Translations under genes and position numbers: made by a program
The notes under the pieces: model-generated
The model's input: only the letters and a program-made list of their open reading frames with translations
Database searches by the model: none
Told to the model about the DNA's origin: nothing
Assembly (NCBI GenBank): GCA_947561585.1
Contig: CANNZV010001180.1
Span: 109,262-173,261 of the forward strand
Origin: Caprella mutica
Lineage: Eukaryota; Arthropoda; Malacostraca; Amphipoda; Caprellidae
DNA: 64,000 bases
Direction: 5' to 3'
Shown here: piece by piece, positions 34,182 through 43,814 of the stretch
Layout of the letters: each line of letters starts with the position of its first letter
How positions within the stretch are numbered: the first letter of the stretch is position 1

Positions 34182-36406
34182 ACCTGAAGGCTGCCTATCT
34201 GCAGATTCATGTCTCCAAGGAACTATGGCAGTACCAGATTGTCAGGTATAATGGAGTCCATTATGCTTTGACACGTCTTGGCTTCGGCCTGACATGTGCA
34301 CCGAGGATCATGACGATGATTCTCGGTAAAGTTCTTTCGATGGACGATCAAATTGATCGTGCCACGGATCATTATATCGATGATATTTTGGTCCAAGAGT
34401 CTATTGTTAGTGCTTCTCGAGTTAGGGAACACTTGCATCGATATGGACTCGAATCGAAAGAACCGGAAGGGCTTGACGGTGGTCGAGTCCTTGGGATTGC
34501 CTTGAATAAGGTGCCCAATGGACATTTGAAAATGTCTAGAGGATCCGAGCTATCTTCTTACATATCAGAATCTTCTGGTATGACGAAGAGACACTTGTTT
34601 TCTCTGTGTGGTCGGCTCACAGGGCATTACCCTGTAGCGGGTTGGCTAAGGCCTCATTGCAGCTTTCTGAAGCGATTGGGGTCAGACGGTTCCTGGGACG
34701 AACCTGTCAGTAAGTGTGTTCGTAAGCTAGTTGACGAACTGGTGAGTCGAGTCCTCTCTGAAGATCCTGTGAAGGGTCAGTGGTATGTCAATCCAAACGG
34801 TAATGTTACTGTTTGGACTGATGCTAGTTCGCTAGCGATGGGTGTTGTCATTCAGGTGGATGGCGCACTAGTGGAAGATGCTACCTGGCTTCGAAAGAAG
34901 TCAGATCATCACCACATCAACGTCTCAGAGCTTGAGGCTGTTGGGCGTGGAATCAACCTAGCAATCACGTGGGGCTTCAAAGCTTTCGCGATTGCTACGG
35001 ATTCCAGAACTGTGTTGTCCTGGCTAGACAACACGGTTGAGGGCCATTCTCGTGTGCGCACGAAGGGAGCGGCTCAAATGCTAATCAAGCGACGCTTGGC
35101 GGTGATTAAGGAAATCATCAACGAGTATGAACTGGCAGTTGAGTTTCGATTTGTTTCGACAATCGAAAACAAGGCTGACCAGTTAACTCGGGTAACTAAG
35201 AAATGGCTTAGTTATCAAGAGTCTGATGACTCTGAAACAGTAGAGACTGTTTCGGCGGCTCTTTCGACAGGAAAGACGCTAAAGGATGCCATATGGGCGG
35301 CTCATCTGCCGCATCATTTTGGCGTCGATCGCACGCTTTACCTTGGCAAGCAGATTAGGTTGGACCTAACTCGCAACCAAGTTAAACGTGAGATCGAAGG
35401 ATGCGAAGAGTGTCTTCGTATAGATCCTTCAAGAAGGGTTGAGAACTTCGTTGAGCGAGGTGACTTAGCCGTGGAAGGGAACTGGCATCGTGTAGCTGCT
35501 GATGTTACGCACTACAACAATGTCCACTACCTTTCCATCGTTGATTGCGGTCCGTCGAGGTTCACAATATGGCGAAGGTTGTCGAATGAGACGGCAGCTA
35601 GTATTGTGACCAATCTCCAGCAAGTGGTTGTTGAGCACGGACCTTTTGCCGAATTGTTGTTAGACAACTCGACGGCATTTAGGTCGGCAACTGTCGAGCA
35701 GTTTGCCAGGGATTGGGGAATCTCTTTGCGATTCCGTGCCGCTTACGCCCCAAGTGGAAATGGAATAGTAGAGAGAAACCATCGCACGATCAAGAGGATC
35801 GCTGCACGGGGAAAAATTTCCCCTGAGGTTGCGACATTTTGGTATAATGTCACGCCTCGGAAAGGTGTTGAGGACGCATCTGTTCCGTATCGTAAGATTT
35901 TCAAGTACCCTTGGAGGGTACCTTACGATATCAACCAGAAGGTTGAAGTGGAGGGGAAAAATGAGAATTTTTCCATTGGTGACGAGGTATGGGTCAAGCC
36001 TGCGATACCCTCGTGCACCAAGCACTGGACTCATGGAAGAGTTACAGAGGTGCAATCCAAACATGTCATATGTGTGGATGGCATGCCTAGACATATCCGT
36101 GACGTTAGGAAACGTCGAGGCTCCAATGAGGAGACTCCTGAGTATGACTCAGATGAAGATGAGTCAACGTTCTACGACGCTCATGCTGGCACTGAACCTC
36201 TCAGTAGATCAGCAGACCAGGTGCAGCCTACGGTTGAGCCAGAGGCTCTAACGGCAGAGCAGGAGCAGGTTATGGCTGAGTCTGATGAGTCAGACTCTGA
36301 TAGACCCGAGGAAATCGGTGAAGTTGTCAGGGCTCCCGTGGAGGAGCCAAGACGATCAGGTAGGATTCGTCGTCAACCTGGTTGGTTGGCCGACTATGTC
36401 CCATGA
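34136..36406 (+). CDS. pol: Gypsy pol: RT core, RNase H and integrase
   Basis: Open from 34136 (an ATG-type start at 34268 is only formal). RT: VDLKAAYLQIHV (first Asp), LGFGLTCAPRIM, YIDDIL (catalytic Asp pair). RNase H begins at VWTDASSLAMGVV (nt 34814) with Glu in SELEAV and Asp in IATDSRTV. Integrase has an N-terminal HHCC zinc finger (HLPHH...CEECL), then a DDE core: AADVTHY, LLLDNSTAF and GNGIVERNH; the last two are separated by 35 residues, as in retroviral integrases. The C terminus is acidic (YDSDEDES), then basic (RRSGRIRRQPGW), without a chromodomain that I can see. The enzyme copies element RNA to DNA and inserts it. It ends 23 bases before the 3' LTR. Confidence 0.93.
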   Translation, partial: EGRKWRQLQGQLKVVDLKAAYLQIHVSKELWQYQIVRYNGVHYALTRLGFGLTCAPRIMTMILGKVLSMDDQIDRATDHYIDDILVQESIVSASRVREHLHRYGLESKEPEGLDGGRVLGIALNKVPNGHLKMSRGSELSSYISESSGMTKRHLFSLCGRLTGHYPVAGWLRPHCSFLKRLGSDGSWDEPVSKCVRKLVDELVSRVLSEDPVKGQWYVNPNGNVTVWTDASSLAMGVVIQVDGALVEDATWLRKKSDHHHINVSELEAVGRGINLAITWGFKAFAIATDSRTVLSWLDNTVEGHSRVRTKGAAQMLIKRRLAVIKEIINEYELAVEFRFVSTIENKADQLTRVTKKWLSYQESDDSETVETVSAALSTGKTLKDAIWAAHLPHHFGVDRTLYLGKQIRLDLTRNQVKREIEGCEECLRIDPSRRVENFVERGDLAVEGNWHRVAADVTHYNNVHYLSIVDCGPSRFTIWRRLSNETAASIVTNLQQVVVEHGPFAELLLDNSTAFRSATVEQFARDWGISLRFRAAYAPSGNGIVERNHRTIKRIAARGKISPEVATFWYNVTPRKGVEDASVPYRKIFKYPWRVPYDINQKVEVEGKNENFSIGDEVWVKPAIPSCTKHWTHGRVTEVQSKHVICVDGMPRHIRDVRKRRGSNEETPEYDSDEDESTFYDAHAGTEPLSRSADQVQPTVEPEALTAEQEQVMAESDESDSDRPEEIGEVVRAPVEEPRRSGRIRRQPGWLADYVP

Positions 36407-36421
36407 GTTCTTAAAGGAACT

Positions 36422-36429
36422 AGGGGGGA
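36422..36429 (+). promoter_or_regulatory. Polypurine tract of the young gypsy element
   Basis: AGGGGGGA immediately before the 3' LTR, the expected plus-strand primer site for retrotransposon replication. Confidence 0.85.
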
Positions 36430-36975
36430 TGTGGTAACTTGCTGTACTAATCTGTGATTACAAAAATGGTTGGAAGCGGCAAGCCACTGATAATGACAGG
36501 GGATTTTTTGAAGTGACGTCAGTAGCGTTTGAGACCTGTTTCCGTAAAGTGTTCTGTGAGTGTTTCAAGCTTTGTCTGTGACAAAAGTGTTTTGTAAGTA
36601 ACGTGTTACTTGCCTAACGGTTAGGTAGTTTTTGGGAGTACTTGTTGTACTAGCGTCGGTTTACTTTGGAAGTAAACCACGTAGTGGTGAGTTGCTTTCC
36701 TAAGCACGCAAGTTGAGGCTTGCATTTTGTGTGATTTGCTTCCTAGGTACAACCTTTTTGTACTGTGAGTACAAGAAGTGTTTACCGGTTGTCTCATCAT
36801 ACGGTTGTACGTTGTACAATCAGGTGTGAGTTGGCCAGTTAAAGGGGTGGTTGGAGACTGTGCAAGAGTTCTAGGAACTCGCAACTAGGATCGCAGTTAG
36901 TTTTTGCTTTGGCTAACTAACCAGTGACGTCACTGCATCAGCTCTTGGGAGCTAGCAACTGAGGTTGTTCCTTCA
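36430..36975 (+). repeat. 3' LTR of the young gypsy element
   Basis: Same length as the 5' LTR, no differences seen by eye. Followed by AACTC. Confidence 0.95.
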
Positions 36976-36980
36976 AACTC

Positions 36981-38749
36981 GAATTACTTTTTTTCTAACT
37001 TTTTAAATATAACTTGACTTCTTTTAAATTAATATAAAAATGTTTTAAATTTAAGTTAAAAAGGTGTAGTACCTACCTAACTACCTAGAAAAGTATCACT
37101 TCAGGTCCCAACTACCAGTACGACAGTACCTACAGTCAGTCATCAATGATAGTTAATTTAGTGTTTATTTTACGATGAAAGTTATTTTTCCCACCTACCT
37201 AATCAATAATATGTTCAAATAACAATAAATATATAGCCTAACTAAAATGTGTCACTAATGAATAATAAGATAATAAAATAATATTACTAATTATTGTAAC
37301 AATCTTTAAAATCTAACCAACTGGTTCCTGGATAATGACAAACACCTATAAAAATTGCAGGCAATTTGATTGATACCTTTTTGAGTTATGCGAGAACCTA
37401 GCATGATTACAAATAAATAAATACTGCCTAAAGTGTAACCTTCTGCAATCTGCGAAGGTGATAAGATAAGTTAAAATCAGAACCTAGTAATAAAATAATT
37501 CATTTTATGATACATTACAAGATGAGTAAAAAAAAGGTTTCAAAAATTCAGTAACGTTTTTTTACATAAGAAGGTTTTCTCTACAGTTCCATTGTATTAC
37601 TCAGGAAGGTACTTTGTGATTTAGGGGGGAGAGGTACAGGGCGAGGAGAGGTGTAACTTATTATCGGGGGTGGGGGGAGAAAAGAACGAGTGGTTAATTA
37701 TTACACAGAAAGAAATTATCTTCTAAGTTAATGTATGCTAATTTATAAGCTGATATTTTATATACAACATATACAAATACATTTGTTTTCACATATGATT
37801 TAATTTCAGTGTTTTAATCATTGGTCATTCATGTGAAGTGGTGGACTGTATTAATTTTGCCAAGCGCGCGAAAATACAGTCACTTCCACTGGCTGCCTGA
37901 CTTATGTCACTGGTTGTACAACTGTCAATCATCTGTCAATCATCTGAGACACTATTTACTAGGTATCACCAATATACTGAAGGGAAATGATTAAATTATT
38001 TATTTGTTAATTTATAGGGCCTAGTAGCAAATATATAAACTAAACATAAATTAATAATTATATTGCAGTGAATGATTTATATCATTTACAGGTATAGAGA
38101 AATATGTCATCCTGTAAAAACAGTAGGATGATCATTATTTGCAGTACATGTTAACTGTGACTGATTCAGTGTTGTGAAATAAACTTAAATGTACATGATA
38201 TATTGCCAACAAGGTAATTATTATTAGGAAATAAATAAATATTTCATTAATGAGATTATTGGATGATAGCACACATCCCGCCACTACTAACCATAGCGCT
38301 TCTCTCCCCTGTCCCCCTTAGCCCCCTCCCTTACGACCCCCCCCCCCCCTTATATTATGTCACTCTAGGCACCAAATAGTGAGTGAAGTAAAGCACTCAT
38401 TGCTCAATCACAAATATTTTCTCTCTCTTTTACTTGAGAGTAAGAGAGAACTAATGGATAAGTATAATCTTTAAAATATCCTATGATATGTACTATATAC
38501 CTAGTATTATTTAATTTAATTTAAAAGTTACAAAGAAGATAAGATCTTTGTAACTTATAAGTTACAACAATATTTCACTATTATCATAGTAATCAAATCT
38601 TCAACTCAATAATTACATTATTTATAGTAATATAACCGAAAACATGAAGCATTTCTTAGTTTACTACTAACTACCTAGTTATGTTGTAGAAAATTCACTT
38701 TCCGAGTACTATGGGTATCCGAACATTGTTACTTTTCCTATAAGTTTTA
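36981..38749. repeat. Interior of the composite inverted repeat, right of the gypsy element
   Basis: AT-rich sequence without a recognised gene. 37560-38200 resembles 29990-30330 in inverted orientation (for example CAAATACATTTGTTTTCACA and TTTCAGTG...TGGTCATTC), and so also resembles 39350-39640 directly. It probably belongs to the nested second copy that starts at 31207. C-tracts occur at 38336-38350. Confidence 0.5.
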
Positions 38750-38816
38750 ACTATAAGACTGTATGTTGCTAGGTACCACGTTACTAAAACAACCAAGTAA
38801 ATCATACCTATCTATA

Positions 38817-38950
38817 GGGTAAGTTCAGAGTTATCGAACGGTTCTAGTTTTACGAACAAGTAAAAAAGGTTAAAATGAGTATAGAATAATAATTATAAGA
38901 TATTTTTACGTGCTCGAAAATGAAACTGTTCGATAACTTGGAACTTACCC
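38817..38950. mobile_element. GGGTAA hairpin MITE in the right arm, 134 bp
   Basis: Flanked by TA. Ends GGGTAAGTTCAGAGTTATCG and, inward from the right, GGGTAAGTTCCAAGTTATCG, each followed by AACRGTT. Orthologous in position to 30795-30927. Confidence 0.8.
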
Positions 38951-40092
38951 TAATAAGTCTGCTATCCAAATTGTACATAACTAATCAATATATATTTAAA
39001 TTTAATAACAAATACCTCAATCGAATAATTAAACTAGGTAGTATGAACCATATTATATGTAAAATTACCATTAGGTAATTTATATATCACGAATCGTCAT
39101 TCAAATAACAGTCACAATAATACATCTTTTTATCCAGAATTTGATTTTATATATTTCAATAATATTTTTTTAACAACGACCATAGTTGTGAAATTGCATG
39201 ATTATTTTAGATTCTAGAATAATCATATCCAATGATAATTATATGTTAGTTTAACATTAGAATATAATTTGGTTATAACAGTTGACAATGGTATAGCTTT
39301 TCTTTGCAGTTCTAGGCTCATTAATTTGGTAAACATTTCGGTAGGTAACTAAAAACTACTGATAGAGGGGGGGGGGGGTTGAGATGATGGGGCGGTGCGT
39401 GTGAACTTATAATAATACTATATAGTAAATAGGGATATACAGATTTGTGGAAAATAATTTGGCGGTAAATGATTACAGAGAGAAGAAATAATGTTTTTAA
39501 CTGTGTACTTCTATTTCTTTATAAACTGTTATTTTATTTACAAATATATACTATACATTCGTGTTAACATCTAATGTAATTCATTGTATTAGTTTCTGAT
39601 CATTCAAAGCTTGAATGTTTGTAAATAGGTTTGTTCTCATACAGTCACTTGGGGTGGACTTGCGTTCTGTAAACCGCTGTCTATCTGACTCTATCATATT
39701 CAAGATTTAAAGCACTGACTGACTATCAAAATAAAATGTATATTTTATGACTTAGTTTACTCGTGATTATGAGGAAATTAATGATCTGTTTAATTTCAAA
39801 TTATACCGATAGCGCTTTAAATTATGTAACATTATTATACATAATGAAGTTCAAATTATTTTCGGTCATTGAGGTATATAGAAGATACACAGTTTGAATG
39901 TAGTTGAGTAGTTAATTACTCGACAGTTATATATCTCTGTGTTATTATTAGTTTTTATTTTTCAATTAAAATAAAAAATATGATTAAATAGGTTTACTCA
40001 ATTAATAACTAATCTAAATATTAAAATAATTTTTAATTTATTTCATTTTTTATATTTTATATCACTCTTTCATATTACTTTAGTTATATAAA

Positions 40093-40340
40093 TGAAGAGT
40101 TTGGTTCCAAAACGCTATAAATCCATTTTGATCAATTTGAGTTAAAATGTGTTTTCTTTACCAAGAAAGTACAAAGATGAAAACCACTATTTTCTGTTTC
40201 AATCATTCACATAGCATATTGAGGTTATAATAACATAAACAATTCAAATCCACAATACCGACGAAATACAATATTGATTTAGGTGGAAACTCATTTTTTT
40301 CAAAAGTGGCGTTTATCGCGTTTTGGAACCAAACTCTTCA
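40093..40340. mobile_element. Small terminal-inverted-repeat element, 248 bp
   Basis: Both ends read inward start TGAAGAGTTTGGTTCCAAAA then CGC. The flanks TATAAA and TATATT are too simple to define a target duplication. No coding capacity. Present in the right arm only, so inserted after arm formation. Confidence 0.7.
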
Positions 40341-40510
40341 TATATTTATTATTTATTTATTCCCTCATTGTATTTCATCATTTAATGTAGTTTGTTGTAT
40401 ATGTAGTTTGTTGTACGGCACACTTCATGATTGTTTAATGACTTGGCAAGGGGGTTCGGAGGGCGGCACGTGCCCCGATATTTTATGTTAAACTAGTGAA
40501 TAGTAACCCC

Positions 40511-41490
40511 TAGCAACATTAGTTTGTTAATTACTAAATAGGTACATAGATACTATAGTCATGTAGTAGTAAACCAGGGATCTACAACACTAATTGGGTT
40601 ATAATTGACTACCAAGAAATATTAATTAGTTGGTTAATTATTCTTCAGTTAATTACTAAAGAAAATTGAACAAAACTGGTATCGTAATATTACTAAGATA
40701 TCGAACATTCTAACAAACGTTTGGAATTAACCTCATTTGTTTTCTCTTTCTTTTTAATGTAAAAATATCGTCTTTAAAGGGATTGTCTCACTATTTTAAC
40801 TTTTACCCCACAACTTTTACCCCACAAAAAAAAACGCAAAATTTAAACTTTATCAAAATCCCTATTTCTCTCTCATTATTTGACCATTTATTTTGTTCAG
40901 GTTTTTTTACTCTACAATTGCATAGTCTGTTTCATCAAACTAGCATTCTCAAAAATAATGATAATGAAATTTATAAAAAAACATTTTTTTAAATGTGGTT
41001 ATATTTTCCCATAGACTTTTTTTGCACGTTGTGGAATAACATTTCATCTGACCGTAATTTCACGGGAACTAAGAAGGGGGTAATCATAAATTAATAATTT
41101 TCTTATATTGATAACCATTTTAAGAGAAAACAATTAAGAGTATATATATTTCAATTTGTTTTCCAAATCTATATTCTTTAATTTGCTGAATTTCAAATTC
41201 AAATATTCCTTTTTGGTATTATTTGTATTTGTAGTTAAGATACTAATTTTTCTGTCAATTAATATCTATTTGTGCAATATATTTTAATCAGATGAAATTT
41301 AAGCAAATTTGAGATAAATTAATTTAAAAATACCCCTTTCCTAGTGCACGTCCCTATTGCATTTAGGGACGTGAAGTAGGAAAGAGGTATTTGTATGTAT
41401 TTATGTTAATAAATTTTATGTAAAAGATTTTAATGTAAATAAACTTTACGTATAATGCATGAAAGATATAGATAGACAAATTAAAATAGA
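40511..41490. other. AT-rich spacer, nothing recognised
   Basis: No gene, RNA or repeat that I can assign. A short near-palindrome around CCCTATTGCATTTAGGGACG lies near 41351-41370. Confidence 0.45.
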
Positions 41491-41499
41491 GGATTTTGG

Positions 41500-42519
41500 A
41501 GATTATTATGGTGGACAATGATATATTATTATGGTGGGCAATGATAGATTATTATGGTGGGCAATGATAGATTATTATGGTTGGCAATGAAACATTTTTA
41601 GGATGAGCAATGAATGGAAGGTTATGGGTGGGCAATGGAAGGTTATGGTTGGCTATGAAAGATTATGGTTGGCAATGAAAGATTATGGTGGGCAAAGAAA
41701 GATTATGGAGGGCAAAGAAAGATTATGGTGGGCAATGAAATATTATGGTGGGCAATGAAAGATTATGGTGGGCAATGAAAGATTATGGTGGGCAAAGAAA
41801 GATTATGGAGGGCAAAGAAAGATTATGGTGGGCAATGAAATATTATGGTGGGCAATGAAAGATCATGGTGGCAATGAAAGATCATATGGTGGCAATGAAA
41901 GATTATGGAGGGCAAAGAAAGATTACAGTGGACAATGAAAGATTATGGTGGGTATATAATGAAGGATTATAGTGGGCAATGAAGGATTATGGTGTGCAAT
42001 GAAGGATTATGCCTGGAAATGAATGATTATGGTGAGCAATAAAATATTATGGTGAGCAATAAAATATTATGGTGGGCAATGAAAAATTATTACAATGAAA
42101 GATTATGGTGGGCAATGAAAGAATATAGTTGTCAATGAATTATTATGGTTGTCAATGAAAGATTATGGTGGGCGATGATAGATTATGGTGGGCAATGAAA
42201 TATTATGAAGGGCAAAGAAAGATTATGGTGGGCAATAAAATATTATGGTGGCAATGAAAGATCATGGTGGGTAATGAAAGATTATGGTAGGAAATAAAAT
42301 ATTATTGTGGGCAATGAAGGATTATGGTGGGCAATAAAGGATTATGGTGGCCAATGAAGAACTATGGTGGGCAATAAATGATTATGGTGGGCAATGAAAG
42401 ATAATGGTGGCCAATGGAAGATTATGGTGATCAACGGAAGATTATGGTGGATAATGAAGGATTATAGTGGGTAATGAAGGATTATGGTGGGCAATGAAGG
42501 ATTATGGTGGCCAATGAAG
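41500..42519. repeat. 20-bp minisatellite, left block
   Basis: Degenerate copies of GATTATGGTGGGCAATGAAA, about 50 units, with frequent one- to two-base variants and some shortened units. It is cut by the foldback-like element at 42520. Confidence 0.92.
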
Positions 42520-43286
42520 GGTTCTAGGTAAATTGCTCGAAGACAATTGCTCGAAAGACAATTGCTCGAAAGACAATTGCTCAAACGAACAATTGCTCGA
42601 ATGAACAATTGCTCGAATTATCAAATTGCTCGAATGAACAAAATTGCTCGAATTAAAAAATTGCACAGTTTTCGATTTTATAAAAGTCAGTTATTCATGA
42701 AGTGGAGCTGCACTTAACAATTCTTGTTTTTTTTAGTAACTGATCATTAATCATTCTATAAAGTATAAATAATTTTAATTATTACTCATTCTGCATAATC
42801 TTTTTTTTGAACCGTTTGTGTCATCTCGTATGTAACATGTGAATTGGAATCATGTGGTGAATAACTACTATTCATGCTTTTTTTTATCATAAAACCCGAA
42901 GTTTTTTTAGATTTATTTAAACTCTGCCATAACTTTGAGTTATTTCACCTATTGAGGTGCCACATGCAGATAGGCTAGTAATAAATAAGTATTCGGGTTT
43001 TATGATAAATAAAAAACATGAATAGCAGTGATTCACCACATGATTCCAATTCACATGTTACATACGAGATGATACAAACGGTCTAAACTTTTATAAAATC
43101 GAAAACTGTGCAATTTTATAATTCGAGCAATTTTGTTCATTCGAGCAATTTGATAATTCGAGCAATTGTTCATTCGAGCAACTGTTTTTCAAGCAATTGT
43201 TCATTCGAGCAATTATTGTTTTTCGAGCAATTGTTTTCAAGCAATTGTCTTTCGAGCAATTGTTTTCGATCAATTTACCGGCTACC
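42520..43286. mobile_element. Foldback-like element C, 767 bp, 9-bp target duplication
   Basis: Flanked by CCAATGAAG (42511-42519, 43287-43295). Ends inward: GGTTCTAGGTAAATTGCTCG and GGTAGCCGGTAAATTGATCG. Each end continues into about eight copies of a unit close to AGACAATTGCTCGAA. The inner arms pair almost to the centre: CGATTTTATAAAAGT, then ACCGTTTGTGTCATCTCGTA with its inverted partner at about 43061-43080, then CATGTGAATTGGAATCATGT and TTTATCATAAAACCCGAA; the axis is near 42930. No coding capacity. Same terminus and unit design as the elements at 1-915 and 3091-5333. Confidence 0.85.
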
Positions 43287-43690
43287 CCAATGAAGAACTA
43301 TTGTGGGCAATGAATGATTATGGTGGGCAATGAATGATTATGGTGGGTAATGGAAGGTAATGGTGGGCAATGGAAGATTATGGTGAGCAATGAAAGATTA
43401 TGGTGGATAATGAAGGATTCTAGTGGGTAATGAAGGATTATAGTGGACAAAGAAAGATTATGGTGGGCAATGAAATATTATGGTTGGCAATGAAAGATCA
43501 TGGTGGGTAATGAAAGATTATTGTGGGCATTGAATGATTATGGTGGGCAATGAAAGACTATTGTGGGCAATGAATGATTATGATGAGCAATGAAAGATTA
43601 TTGTGAGCAATGAAAGATTATGGTGGGTAATGCAGGATTATGGTGGGCAATGAAGGATTATAGTGAGCAATGAGAGATAATGGTGGCCAA
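43287..43690. repeat. 20-bp minisatellite, right block
   Basis: Continuation of the 41500-42519 array, about 20 degenerate units, after the foldback-like insertion. Confidence 0.9.
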
Positions 43691-43814
43691 TCATAATCTC
43701 TCATAAATTATACAAATATATTTTTTATATATTAAATGTTAAAAGCGTTACTTTTTTCTTGTAAGACACAAAATGTGAGGTATCAGAATGATAAAATATT
43801 CGATAATTTCTCTT

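Larger units (their letters stand above)
31866..36420. repeat. Tract saturated with short perfect stem-loops
   Basis: Examples with stem (loop length): AAGTAAC/GTTACTT (2) 31881-31896; GTTTACTT/AAGTAAAC (3) 31944-31962; TTGTACT/AGTACAA (3) 32043-32059; a 20-base perfect palindrome 32439-32458; TGCCTCC/GGAGGCA (1) 32963-32977; CCCGGGCA/TGCCCGGG (3) 33108-33126; GACAGTC/GACTGTC (4) 33135-33152; GGCCATT/AATGGCC (3) 33400-33416; GAGTACA/TGTACTC (2) 33909-33924; CGGTAAT/ATTACCG (2) 34066-34081; ATAATGGA/TCCATTAT (1) 34248-34264; ACGATCAA/TTGATCGT (1) 34344-34360; GACATTT/AAATGTC (2) 34521-34536; TAACTAAG/CTTAGTTA (6) 35193-35214; GAAACAGT/ACTGTTTC (4) 35234-35253; GGGGAAA/TTTCCCC (2) 35808-35823; GGAAAAAT/ATTTTTCC (4) 35955-35974; GAGTCTGA/TCAGACTC (4) 36278-36297. 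I noted more than 60 with stems of five or more. Confidence 0.85.
31710..36980 (+). mobile_element. Young Ty3/gypsy LTR retrotransposon with target duplication AACTC
   Basis: Element 31715-36975 (5261 bases) lies between AACTC duplications (31710-31714, 36976-36980). LTRs are 546 bases each, TG...CA, and I see no difference between them, which implies very recent insertion. Domain order is gag, protease, RT, RNase H, integrase, the Ty3/gypsy order. It is very compact: 37 bases from LTR to gag start, 23 from the end of pol to the 3' LTR, no envelope. Base composition is clearly more GC-rich than all flanking DNA. The whole element is packed with short perfect stem-loops (see 31866-36420). Pol is in three frame segments, so this copy may be inactive unless frameshifts are programmed or assembly errors. 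Confidence 0.93.
38750..40510 (-). repeat. Right arm of the 11.7-kb composite inverted repeat
   Basis: Inverted partner of 28799-31000. It carries its own copy of the small GGGTAA hairpin element at the matching position and an extra 248-bp element (40093-40340) that the left arm lacks. The arm ends GTGAATAGTAACCCC at 40510. Confidence 0.7.
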
